A stretch of DNA of 11,966 nt from Propionibacteriaceae bacterium (GTDB lineage: Bacteria; Actinomycetota; Actinomycetes; Propionibacteriales; Propionibacteriaceae): contig JAISGZ010000172.1 of NCBI GenBank assembly GCA_031262845.1, positions 1 to 11,966 of the forward strand, read 5' to 3'. Shown piece by piece: positions 5,406 to 11,966 of this stretch (position 1 is the stretch's first letter; the number at the start of each line of letters is the position of its first letter). The notes beneath the pieces were generated by a model that did no database searches, was not told the origin of the DNA, and was given only the letters and a program-made list of their open reading frames with translations. A program made the translations under genes and the position numbers.

Positions 5406-7025
5406 TCAGCGCAACGAAGCGATGACCTCGGGCAAGAAACGCACCAGAGCTTGTGGCGGATAGGGACCGGGATGGCGCACCGCCGTCAGAGCCTGAATCG
5501 ACCCGGCCAAACCAGCCGCCAGCAGGGGCGGCAAACCGGTCGCCAGCAAGGCCACGGCGATCCCGGCCAAAACATCCCCGGAACCGGCTTGAGCAGTCCA
5601 GGCCGGGCCCGGGAAACAGACGTAAACCGGTGCCTGATCCGGAGCCGCGATGTACTGAGTGGCGCCTTTCAGTAGAACGGTGGCCCCAGTCCGGCGGCTG
5701 GCCGTCCGCACGGCTGCCACCGGGTCCGCCAGCACCGATTCCCGGCGGACGTCGAGTAGCCGGGCTAACTCACCAGCGTGCGGCGTCAACAAGACTGGCG
5801 CTTCGACTTCGGGCCGGTCGACCAAGCGATGACGAAACCAACCGATGGCATCGGCGTCGATGACGGTGGGACGACTGTGAGCTAAGACCGCCTCCAGACG
5901 CTGGGGGGCCTCAGGCCGGTCACCCCAACCGGAGCCAACCAGCCAGGCATCAGCCCGCACCGCCGCGATGGCCTCCACTTCGTCCGCCTCGCCCACAGCT
6001 GGCGTGCAGACGACGTTGGGCGCAGCTGCTAAAACCTCCGAGCGGGCCGGACCGGCGTAACGCACGAAACCGGCCCCGGTGTGAATCGCTCCCAGCACGC
6101 CGAGCACGGCCGCACCGGGGTAGGCCGCCGAGCCGGTATCGAGAGCGGCCACACCGCGGGCGTACTTGTCGCTCATGACCTCTGGCCAGGGCCAGGCCGC
6201 TGCCAGATCACGGAGTTCGAACTCGACCGCCGCCGGTGGCACGGGCATCGAGGGCTGGGTTGCATTCGCTGATTCAGGCTGCTGAAGCCCAGCCCTCGGG
6301 TCACTACCCATTGATGGCACGGACATTGGCGACTGGGCTGCTGCCGCTGACGTCGTCGAGTTTTCCCTAGTCAACCTGTCAACGCTGACGTTGTTGGGTA
6401 GGTCGAGCCCGATGTCGATCAAGCGCCGAGCACCACACTGGTCACGGGCCGGGTGGAAAATCTGACACGGTTTCCAAGCCCCGAAGCTGACGGTCCGGGT
6501 GGCTCGGAAGCTGACACCCTCGGTCAAACCACTGTCGGCGGCCAAACCCGACGGCAAATCCGCCGAGACGACCGCCAGATCACGCTTGGCGCAGGCCTCG
6601 GCCAAAGTCGCCACAGCTGGCGGTAACCCTGGCCGGGCGCCGATCCCGAAGACCGCGTCGAGCACCAGATCGACCTGAGCGACCAAGGCCAGGGCGTCGT
6701 CGGCCCCAACTGGCCGTCCCCCGGCCGCTAGCAAAGTCGCCCAGCCGGCTGGATGAACCTGCTGGTTCGTCGCCCAAACCCAGACCTGGGCGCCGTGCTG
6801 AACCAAGTCAGCGGCCGCGAACAAACCGTCACCACCGTTGTCACCCGGTCCCGCGACCAACAAAATCCGTGCCCCCCGGACCCGCCGACCCCGATCGGCC
6901 AATTCGGCGGTGACTTCGCGGGCCAGCGCCGCGGCTGCCCGCTGCATCAACCGGCCCGAGGTCAATTCCTCACCGGTCGCTCGCTCGGCCGCCCGGACCT
7001 GTTCGGCTTGATAAATCAGTTTCAT
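5406..7025 (-). CDS. nnr: Bifunctional NAD(P)H-hydrate epimerase / ADP-dependent NAD(P)H-hydrate dehydratase
   Basis: A fused metabolite-repair enzyme of 539 residues (E. coli Nnr is about 515). The N-terminal YjeF_N epimerase domain (about 1-215) shows AGPGDNGGDGLF (58-69), VLDAVFGIG (121-129) and SADLPSG (154-160). The C-terminal ribokinase-like dehydratase domain (about 270-539) shows VIDADAIGW (388-396), LTPHAGEL (413-420), LLKG (451-454) and AGSGDVLAG (480-488) with the catalytic-type aspartate D484. It restores damaged NADHX and NADPHX. Residues about 213-266 form a Ser/Pro/Ala/Gln-rich, probably disordered linker that is longer than in E. coli and is encoded by DNA with an 11-bp inverted repeat. 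The ATG at 7025 has GGAG about 9 nt upstream. In many actinomycetes the gene follows glmS and acpS and precedes alr; here glmS is next to it, but neither acpS nor alr is present. Confidence 0.94.
   Translation of the reverse strand: MKLIYQAEQVRAAERATGEELTSGRLMQRAAAALAREVTAELADRGRRVRGARILLVAGPGDNGGDGLFAAADLVQHGAQVWVWATNQQVHPAGWATLLAAGGRPVGADDALALVAQVDLVLDAVFGIGARPGLPPAVATLAEACAKRDLAVVSADLPSGLAADSGLTEGVSFRATRTVSFGAWKPCQIFHPARDQCGARRLIDIGLDLPNNVSVDRLTRENSTTSAAAAQSPMSVPSMGSDPRAGLQQPESANATQPSMPVPPAAVEFELRDLAAAWPWPEVMSDKYARGVAALDTGSAAYPGAAVLGVLGAIHTGAGFVRYAGPARSEVLAAAPNVVCTPAVGEADEVEAIAAVRADAWLVGSGWGDRPEAPQRLEAVLAHSRPTVIDADAIGWFRHRLVDRPEVEAPVLLTPHAGELARLLDVRRESVLADPVAAVRTASRRTGATVLLKGATQYIAAPDQAPVYVCFPGPAWTAQAGSGDVLAGIAVALLATGLPPLLAAGLAGSIQALTAVRHPGPYPPQALVRFLPEVIASLR
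6249..6298. repeat. 11-bp inverted repeat within the nnr linker
   Basis: CGAGGGCTGGG (6249-6259) and CCCAGCCCTCG (6288-6298) are perfectly complementary across a 28-nt loop, inside the coding region for residues about 243-259 of Nnr. The encoded segment is the low-complexity interdomain linker, and the reading frame is kept. It could be a captured short palindromic element or a hairpin in the mRNA. Confidence 0.6.
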
Positions 7026-7069
7026 CGCTGTCGCTCCGTCATCAGCTCCATCGCTGTCGGCTCAACCAT
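7022..7069 (-). other. Possible 15-codon mini-ORF overlapping the nnr start
   Basis: An ATG at 7069 opens a 15-codon frame (MVEPTAMELMTERQR) whose TGA overlaps the nnr ATG as ATGA (7025-7022). An internal ATG at 7051 gives a 9-codon version. No ribosome binding site precedes either ATG. An 11-bp direct repeat CATCGCTGTCG (plus strand, 7023-7033 and 7049-7059) spans both starts. A frame ending here is expected whenever ATG is followed by A, so chance is a good explanation. Confidence 0.15.
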
Positions 7070-7127
7070 AGAAGCTGCCCGGTCGAATCGGTCACGCCAG
7101 GCGCGCCAACGGTGAATTCAGACCGAC

Positions 7128-8972
7128 CTACTCGACCGTGACCGATTTCGCCAGGTTCCGGGGCTGATCAACGTCGTAACCCTTCCGGGTCGCGATCTCG
7201 CAGGCAAAGAACTGCAGTGGGATGATCGCCAGCAGCGGCTGGAACAGGGTCGGACCAGCCGGTAAACCGAAGAAGTGATCGGCTTGAGCCCGAGCCGCGG
7301 CGTCGCCTGATTCCGCCAAGACGATGGTCTGGGCTCCCCGCGCCCGGACCTCTTGAATATTCGAGATGACCTTGTCGTGGAGGCTGTCGCGTCCGGGCGG
7401 CGGCACAACAACGAAAACCGGCAGACCCGGCTCGATCAGAGCAATCGGACCGTGTTTCAGCTCACCGGCCGCGAACCCTTCGGCGTGGAGATAGGAAATC
7501 TCCTTGAGCTTGAGGGCGCCTTCGAGCGCAATCGGGTAACCGACGTGACGGCCCAGGAAAATCACCGACTCGGCCGACAGCAGTTCCTCGGCCAAGGCCT
7601 CGACCGGTTCGAGGCGTTCCAACAGGTCGGCCATCTTGTCCGGAATCGCTGTCAATTCCCGCACCAGCGTGACGATCTCATCGCCGAACTTCATGCCCTG
7701 TTCCTGGGCCAAATACAACCCCAGCAAGTAACAGGCGATGATCTGGGCGGTGAAACATTTCGTCGACGCGACGCCGATTTCCGGTCCGGCGTGGGTGTAG
7801 ATGACGGCGTCGGATTCGCGCGGAATGGTGGCGCCGTTGGTGTTACAAATCGAGATGACGGCGGCGTGCTGTTCGCGGGCGTGACGGATCGCCATCAGCG
7901 TGTCCATGGTTTCGCCCGACTGGGAGATACCGACCACCAAGGTGGTCCGGGTAATGATCGGATCTCGGTAGCGGAATTCCGACGCCAGTTCGACCTCACA
8001 GGGAATCCGGGTCCAGTGTTCAATCGCGTATTTCGCCACCAAGCCCGCGTGATAAGCCGTTCCACAAGCCACGACGACGATCTTGTCGATCGACCGCAGC
8101 AGCGCCGGATCGATCCGCATCTCATCGAGGTGAAGCCGTCCGCTGGTGTCCACCCGGCCCAGCAGCGTGTCGGCCGCGGCTTGGGGCTGCTCGAAGATTT
8201 CCTTGCGCATGAACCAGTCGTAGCCACCCTTCTCGGCGGCGGTCAGATCCCACTCGATCTCATAGGGCCGAACTTCGGCTACGGCGCCGTCGAAGGTCGT
8301 GACGTTGACCGTAGTCGGCGTGATATCGACGATTTGGTCTTGGCCCAGTTCAATCGCCTGGCGGGTGTACTCGATGAAACTGGCGACGTCGGAGGCCAGG
8401 AAATTCTCACCCTCACCGACGCCCACCACCAAAGGTGAACTCCGCCGGGCCGCCACCACTCGGTCGGGCTGCGTGGCATCGACCGCCACCAGCGTGAAAG
8501 CCCCTTCCAGCCGCTGGCAGACCTGACGCATCGCCTCCGCCAGATCATTGGTTTGATCGAGCGCTCGCCGTAGTAGATGTGCCACCGTCTCGGAATCGGT
8601 CTGGGACCGGAAGACCACCCCGTCGGCCATCAGTTCCGACCGCAGTTGGGCAAAGTTTTCGATGATGCCGTTATGAACAATGGCCACCCGATTGTCCATC
8701 GACCAGTGGGGATGAGCGTTGGCGTCGGTCGGTCCACCGTGGGTCGCCCAGCGGGTGTGGCCAATCCCCTGGTGCGATTCCGGTAGCGGCTCCTGCTCCA
8801 AAGCGGCGGTCAGGTTCGCCAGCTTGCCGGCCTTCTTTTGCCCGGCCAACTGGCCATCGGCCACGACCGTGATCCCAGCCGAGTCATAACCGCGATATTC
8901 GAGTCGCTTGAGACCGGCCAAAATCACTGACTGAGCTGACCGCGCACCGGTATAACCAACAATTCCACACAC
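7128..8972 (-). CDS. glmS: Glutamine--fructose-6-phosphate aminotransferase (isomerizing)
   Basis: A protein of 614 residues (E. coli GlmS is 609). It makes glucosamine-6-phosphate from fructose-6-phosphate and glutamine, the first step toward UDP-GlcNAc and peptidoglycan. The N-terminal class II glutaminase domain (about 2-240) starts with the nucleophile Cys2 in CGIVGY and carries EYRGYDSAG (25-33), RWATHG (74-79) and NGIIEN (101-106). Two SIS sugar-isomerase domains follow: about 292-430, with VACGTAYHAG (301-310) and ISQSGETMDT (349-358), and about 460-600, with EGALKLKEISYLHAE (484-498). The C-terminus DVDQPRNLAKSVTVE is canonical. The GTG start at 8972 is fixed by the need to expose Cys2; a TAGCAT box lies 8 nt upstream. 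The gene diverges from coaA. No glmS ribozyme is expected or seen. Confidence 0.97.
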   Translation of the reverse strand: MCGIVGYTGARSAQSVILAGLKRLEYRGYDSAGITVVADGQLAGQKKAGKLANLTAALEQEPLPESHQGIGHTRWATHGGPTDANAHPHWSMDNRVAIVHNGIIENFAQLRSELMADGVVFRSQTDSETVAHLLRRALDQTNDLAEAMRQVCQRLEGAFTLVAVDATQPDRVVAARRSSPLVVGVGEGENFLASDVASFIEYTRQAIELGQDQIVDITPTTVNVTTFDGAVAEVRPYEIEWDLTAAEKGGYDWFMRKEIFEQPQAAADTLLGRVDTSGRLHLDEMRIDPALLRSIDKIVVVACGTAYHAGLVAKYAIEHWTRIPCEVELASEFRYRDPIITRTTLVVGISQSGETMDTLMAIRHAREQHAAVISICNTNGATIPRESDAVIYTHAGPEIGVASTKCFTAQIIACYLLGLYLAQEQGMKFGDEIVTLVRELTAIPDKMADLLERLEPVEALAEELLSAESVIFLGRHVGYPIALEGALKLKEISYLHAEGFAAGELKHGPIALIEPGLPVFVVVPPPGRDSLHDKVISNIQEVRARGAQTIVLAESGDAAARAQADHFFGLPAGPTLFQPLLAIIPLQFFACEIATRKGYDVDQPRNLAKSVTVE

Positions 8973-8980
8973 GGCCAGTC

Positions 8981-8986
8981 ATGCTA
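8981..8986 (-). promoter_or_regulatory. Candidate -10 box for a leaderless glmS mRNA
   Basis: TAGCAT (TANNNT) on the minus strand, then 8 nt, then the glmS GTG. There is no Shine-Dalgarno sequence in between. The glmS start is firmly placed by Cys2, so the short spacing is not an artefact of start choice. The remainder of the 185-nt glmS-coaA divergent region holds the coaA ribosome binding site but no -35/-10 pair for coaA that I trust. Confidence 0.35.
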
Positions 8987-9157
8987 CCCGACCGAACCCA
9001 GTCGGCCGGCGGTTTTGCCGATCAGCGAGCCGGTAACACCGAACAGGCCTGCCGCCACTATGTGGAACACTGGTTCGCGGTCGATGCCGATCAATACGCT
9101 CGGGCCCGGCCCAGCGTTCAGTGACGCGGTACCCGGTTTCAGGATCAGGAGGTCCCG

Positions 9158-10120
9158 GTGAACGACCCTAGTGAATCCGACGATGAGGTCTTCAGCCCCT
9201 ACATCACGGTTCAGCGCCAGCACTGGGCGGATTTGGCTCGCAGCCGTCAGCTGCGGCTTGATGAGACCGTCCTCGACGGTATCCGGGGTTTAGGCGATCC
9301 GATTGATCTCGACCAGGTCCGTCAGGTTTATCTGCCGCTGGCCGAGTTGATCAACGTCTACATCGATCACACGACCAGCCTGTATCGTCATTCCAATTGG
9401 TATCTCGGCTTGTCCGAGCAGCCAACCCCGTTCATCATCGGCGTCGCCGGGTCGGTCGCAGTCGGCAAATCGACCACCGCCCGGGTGTTGCGCGAGTTGT
9501 TGACCGTCGGTTATCCCCGCCGCCAAGTCGAGATGATCCCGACTGATGGTTTCCTGTTGCCGAACGCCGAATTGGAGCGGCTCGGCCTGATGGACCGTAA
9601 AGGCTTCCCCGAGTCCTACGACCGGGTGGCCTTGCTCCAATTCGTCAAAGACGTCAAGTCCGGCCGCCGCTGCGTCAGCGTGCCGGTTTACTCCCACATC
9701 CTCTACGACATCGTGCCGGGCGACCGGCAGATCATTGATCAGCCGGATGTCCTGATCGTCGAAGGACTCAATGTCCTCCAGCCACCCCGGCCCAGCGCCG
9801 ATCATCGCAACAGCCTGGCGATCGACGATTTCTTCGATTTTTCGATCTACGTTGACGCGCCCGACGAGGCCATTCGCCGCTGGTTCATGGAACGCTTCCG
9901 CCACTTGCGTCAAACCGCCTTCAAGGATCCCGAGAGTTTTTTCCGCCCCTTGGCGAGCCTGCCGGAAGCCGAGGCCATGGACCTGGCCGATCAGACCTGG
10001 GACACGATCAACGGCCCCAACCTGCGTGACAACATCAAACCGACCCGCGGCCGGGCCACCGTCGTCATCAGCAAAAAGGCTGACCATTCGGTTGATTACA
10101 TTCGGGTCCGCCGGGTTTAA
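9158..10120 (+). CDS. coaA: Type I pantothenate kinase
   Basis: A protein of 320 residues (E. coli CoaA is 316). It phosphorylates pantothenate with ATP, the committed and CoA-feedback-regulated step of coenzyme A synthesis. Motifs seen: Walker A GVAGSVAVGKST (95-106), TDGFLLPN (129-136), RKGFPESYD (147-155), VYSHILYD (177-184), VEGLNVLQ (201-208) and NLRDNIKPTRGRA (288-300). These identify the P-loop type I enzyme, distinct from CoaX and type II. The GTG start is preceded by a strong AGGAGGT (9147-9153) with 4 nt spacing. It is the only plus-strand gene in the window, divergent from glmS and convergent with glmM. A 25-codon frame from an ATG at 9084 ends in a TGA overlapping this GTG, but it has no ribosome binding site. 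Confidence 0.97.
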   Translation: MNDPSESDDEVFSPYITVQRQHWADLARSRQLRLDETVLDGIRGLGDPIDLDQVRQVYLPLAELINVYIDHTTSLYRHSNWYLGLSEQPTPFIIGVAGSVAVGKSTTARVLRELLTVGYPRRQVEMIPTDGFLLPNAELERLGLMDRKGFPESYDRVALLQFVKDVKSGRRCVSVPVYSHILYDIVPGDRQIIDQPDVLIVEGLNVLQPPRPSADHRNSLAIDDFFDFSIYVDAPDEAIRRWFMERFRHLRQTAFKDPESFFRPLASLPEAEAMDLADQTWDTINGPNLRDNIKPTRGRATVVISKKADHSVDYIRVRRV

Positions 10121-10167
10121 CACCGGCTATGTGACGCGGCATTCGCCGGTGCTGGGTGTGTCCCAGC
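10121..10167. terminator. Paired hairpins between the converging coaA and glmM ends
   Basis: CACCGGC/GCCGGTG (10121-10127 with 10145-10151) begins immediately after the coaA TAA, with a 17-nt loop. GCTGGG/CCCAGC (10151-10156 with 10162-10167) follows directly with a 5-nt loop and shares base 10151. Neither has a U-tract. The position suits a bidirectional, U-less terminator for the two converging genes; 10168-10242 shows nothing else. Confidence 0.5.
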
Positions 10168-10242
10168 GAGGTTGTAGCGACTGATCAATGGGCCCGCAGC
10201 CGACCGCGTCGAGCCCACCGGTCAGAAAAGATGACCAGCCGC

Positions 10243-11595
10243 TTACTGGGGCAGCGCCAACCGTTCGGTCAAGACGTCTGCCAACCGCTGGGCCACGCTC
10301 TCGGCTTCCTCGATGGTCGGCGCTTCGACCATCACCCGGACGACCGGTTCGGTCCCACTCGGCCGTAACAGAATCCGGCCCCGCCGGGCTAAGTCGGTTG
10401 TGGCTTGACGGACGGCCTCGTTGACGGCGTGATCAAGATTGACCCGGGCCCGGTCGATCCCACTGACGTTGATCATGACCTGGGGCAAGCGGGTCATAAC
10501 CGACGCCAATTCGGCCAACGACTGGCCGCTGGACGTCACCCGGGCCGCCAAATGTAAACCGGTCAGGACACCATCGCCGGTGGTGGCGTAATCGGACAGG
10601 ATGACGTGACCCGATTGCTCGCCGCCGAGCGAAAAGTTGTTGTCATTCATCGCCTCCAAGACGTAGCGGTCACCGACTTTCGTCGTATCAACCCCCACCC
10701 CGTGCGAGCGCATCGCCTGGATGAAGCCGAGGTTGCTCATGACCGTGGCGACGACGGTGTCGAGATGCAGCCGCCCCTGGTCTTTCAGCGCCAGGGCCAA
10801 GATCGCCAGAATCTGGTCACCATCGACGACCGCGCCCGTCTGATCGACCGCCAAGCAGCGGTCGGCGTCACCGTCGAAGGCCAAACCAAAATCGGCTGAC
10901 CGCTCGACCACGGTCGCTTGGAGCGATTCAAGATGGGTCGAGCCGCACTGATCGTTGATGTTGTAGCCATCCGGCTGAGCATGGATCGGCAGCACTGTGG
11001 CCCCGGCTTGTTCAAAGGCTTGAACCGCCGTCTGGAAAGCGGCGCCGTTGGCGGCGTCGAGGACAACCGTCAGACCACGCAAGGACTGCGGTTGTTCGAG
11101 TGAAGCCACCAGATGAGCCACGTAGTCGTCGACCGCTGTCAGATCGTCCCGCACCCGGCCGACCCCGGCCCCCTGAGGCAGAACCCAATCGGCCGCCAGT
11201 TCAGCTTCGATCAGGTCTTCGACATCGTCGGGCAACTTGATCCCGCCCTGGGCGAAGAATTTGATGCCGTTATCGGCCATCGGGTTATGGGAGGCCGACA
11301 ACATGACGCCAAGATCGGTCTCCCGCTGGGCCACGAGATAGGCCAAAGCTGGTGTCGGCACAACGCCGACCCGAACGACATCAACCCCGGCACTGGCCAA
11401 GCCCGCCACTACGGCGGCTTCGAGAAATTCGCCGGATGCTCGGGTGTCGCGGCCGACAATGGCCGTCAAACGTTCGCGATTGGCGCCGCCCAACACCCGG
11501 GCCGCGGCGGTCGCCAAACGGAGTGCCAAATCGGCCGTCAAGACCGGTCCATTGGCCAGCCCACGGACTCCGTCGGTACCGAACAAACGGGTCAT
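10243..11595 (-). CDS. glmM: Phosphoglucosamine mutase
   Basis: A protein of 450 residues from the ATG at 11595 (MTRLFGTDGVRG), the standard start and length of the family. It interconverts glucosamine-6-P and glucosamine-1-P, the step after GlmS toward UDP-GlcNAc. The four-domain alpha-D-phosphohexomutase signature is complete: the phosphoserine loop SASHNP (100-105, S102), metal loop DGDADR (241-246), sugar-binding loop GGEQSGH (324-330) and phosphate-binding loop RPSGTEP (411-417). A GTG at 11625 would add ten residues (VGRLDPDFV), which look unlike the family, and GTG 11598 is also in frame. None has a good ribosome binding site. The gene follows rpsI by 62 nt, probably as one operon, possibly through a bridging mini-ORF. 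Confidence 0.95.
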   Translation of the reverse strand: MTRLFGTDGVRGLANGPVLTADLALRLATAAARVLGGANRERLTAIVGRDTRASGEFLEAAVVAGLASAGVDVVRVGVVPTPALAYLVAQRETDLGVMLSASHNPMADNGIKFFAQGGIKLPDDVEDLIEAELAADWVLPQGAGVGRVRDDLTAVDDYVAHLVASLEQPQSLRGLTVVLDAANGAAFQTAVQAFEQAGATVLPIHAQPDGYNINDQCGSTHLESLQATVVERSADFGLAFDGDADRCLAVDQTGAVVDGDQILAILALALKDQGRLHLDTVVATVMSNLGFIQAMRSHGVGVDTTKVGDRYVLEAMNDNNFSLGGEQSGHVILSDYATTGDGVLTGLHLAARVTSSGQSLAELASVMTRLPQVMINVSGIDRARVNLDHAVNEAVRQATTDLARRGRILLRPSGTEPVVRVMVEAPTIEEAESVAQRLADVLTERLALPQ

Positions 11596-11654
11596 CACAA
11601 AGTCCGGGTCCAGTCGGCCGACCACGACCGATCAATCTGGGTCGAGGCAGCCAT
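11595..11654 (-). CDS. Possible 19-codon bridging ORF between rpsI and glmM
   Basis: An ATG at 11654 lies 3 nt after the rpsI TAA and opens MAASTQIDRSWSADWTRTL. Its TGA shares one base with the glmM ATG (TGATG at 11597-11593). There is no ribosome binding site for either the mini-ORF or glmM, so ribosomes finishing rpsI could reinitiate here and again at glmM. The peptide is not recognised, and 19 open codons can arise by chance. The value of the call lies in the two exact junctions. Confidence 0.25.
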   Translation of the reverse strand: MAASTQIDRSWSADWTRTL

Positions 11655-11657
11655 GGC

Positions 11658-11966
11658 TTAACGCTTCGAGTATTGCGGCGCTTTCCGGGCCTTCTTGAGA
11701 CCAGCCTTCTTGCGCTCCTTGACCCGCGAGTCACGGGTCAACAGACCGGCCTTCTTGAGCGCCGGACGCGAGATTTCGGTGTCGGCGGCATTCAACGCCC
11801 GGGCGATCCCGAGCCGAATCGCGCCGGCCTGTCCGGTCACGCCACCGCCGCTGACCAGCGCCTTGACATCGTAAAGACCGAAGACCGAAGCGGCCTCAAA
11901 CTGCTCCCGGATTTCCTGTTGGTGAAGCTTGTTGGGGAAGTAGTCGTCGAGTTTGCGGCCGTTGAT
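11658..11966 (-). CDS. rpsI: 30S ribosomal protein S9, C-terminal part
   Basis: The last 102 codons of uS9 are visible; the N-terminus lies beyond the right edge. Typical segments are INGRKLDDYFPN (first visible residues), GGGVTGQAGAIRLGIARAL, RPALKKAGLLTRDSRVKERKK, and the basic tail KKARKAPQYSKR that reaches the P-site tRNA in the 30S subunit. The tail ends in SKR as in nearly all bacteria. rpsI normally follows rplM, expected to the right of the window. glmM follows downstream, as in many actinomycetes. Confidence 0.97.
   Translation of the reverse strand: MNGRKLDDYFPNKLHQQEIREQFEAASVFGLYDVKALVSGGGVTGQAGAIRLGIARALNAADTEISRPALKKAGLLTRDSRVKERKKAGLKKARKAPQYSKR

Noticed and set aside
7353..8438. 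Long plus-strand ORF (361 codons) opposite glmS
   Set aside because: It is antisense to the SIS and glutaminase coding region and rich in Asp, Arg and Gln with no motifs: a codon-bias shadow.
9084..9161. 25-codon ORF ending in a TGA that overlaps the coaA GTG
   Set aside because: It has no ribosome binding site of its own, coaA already has an excellent one inside the frame, and any GTG followed by A creates such a TGA.
8984..9223. 79-codon minus-strand ORF between glmS and coaA
   Set aside because: It overlaps the coaA start and its strong ribosome binding site on the opposite strand, has no ribosome binding site, and matches no family I know. Its short hydrophobic stretch is not enough to support it.

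Overview
The window looks like a housekeeping segment of a high-GC actinobacterial (Actinomycetota) chromosome. The evidence is GC-rich DNA with heavy third-position G/C, frequent GTG starts, the rpsI-glmM / coaA / glmS / nnr neighbourhood typical of actinomycetes, an ilvE-cimA-FAH-family cluster, and a tRNA-Gln(CTG)/tRNA-Glu(CTC) pair. The order or family cannot be fixed from the sequence alone. No integrase, transposase, phage gene, CRISPR array or obvious defence system is present, so no new multi-gene system is claimed. The points of interest lie in gene ends, leaders and degenerate active sites.

Layout from the right edge, in the direction of most transcription (minus strand). rpsI (ribosomal protein S9, cut by the window edge) is followed by glmM (phosphoglucosamine mutase), with a possible 19-codon mini-ORF bridging them. 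coaA (pantothenate kinase) is the only plus-strand gene. It converges on glmM across a two-hairpin intergenic region and diverges from glmS (glucosamine-6-phosphate synthase). After glmS come nnr (fused NAD(P)H-hydrate epimerase/dehydratase), ilvE (branched-chain aminotransferase), cimA (citramalate synthase), a degenerate fumarylacetoacetate-hydrolase-fold protein, and a CPBP-family membrane protease that overlaps it by 4 bases. Then comes a noncoding stretch with 63-65 bp imperfect repeats, then tRNA-Gln(CTG), and a tRNA-Glu(CTC) truncated by the left edge.

How the genes fit together. GlmS and GlmM make glucosamine-6-P and glucosamine-1-P for peptidoglycan precursors. CoaA starts coenzyme A synthesis. 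Nnr repairs damaged NAD(P)H. CimA makes citramalate from pyruvate and acetyl-CoA as an entry to isoleucine, and IlvE does the final transamination of branched-chain amino acids. Most genes appear to be transcribed separately. GC-rich hairpins follow nnr, ilvE and cimA. ilvE, glmS and the FAH-fold gene each have a TANNNT box 7-8 nt before a start codon that lacks a good Shine-Dalgarno site, the signature of leaderless actinobacterial mRNAs. cimA, coaA and nnr have purine-rich ribosome binding sites.

Noteworthy observations: the FAH-fold protein has lost most of its predicted metal and catalytic residues. The 3' end of the CPBP gene matches repeat copies found just downstream. The tRNA promoter has a 17-nt palindrome filling its -35/spacer. 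The nnr fusion carries a low-complexity linker encoded by DNA with an 11-bp inverted repeat.
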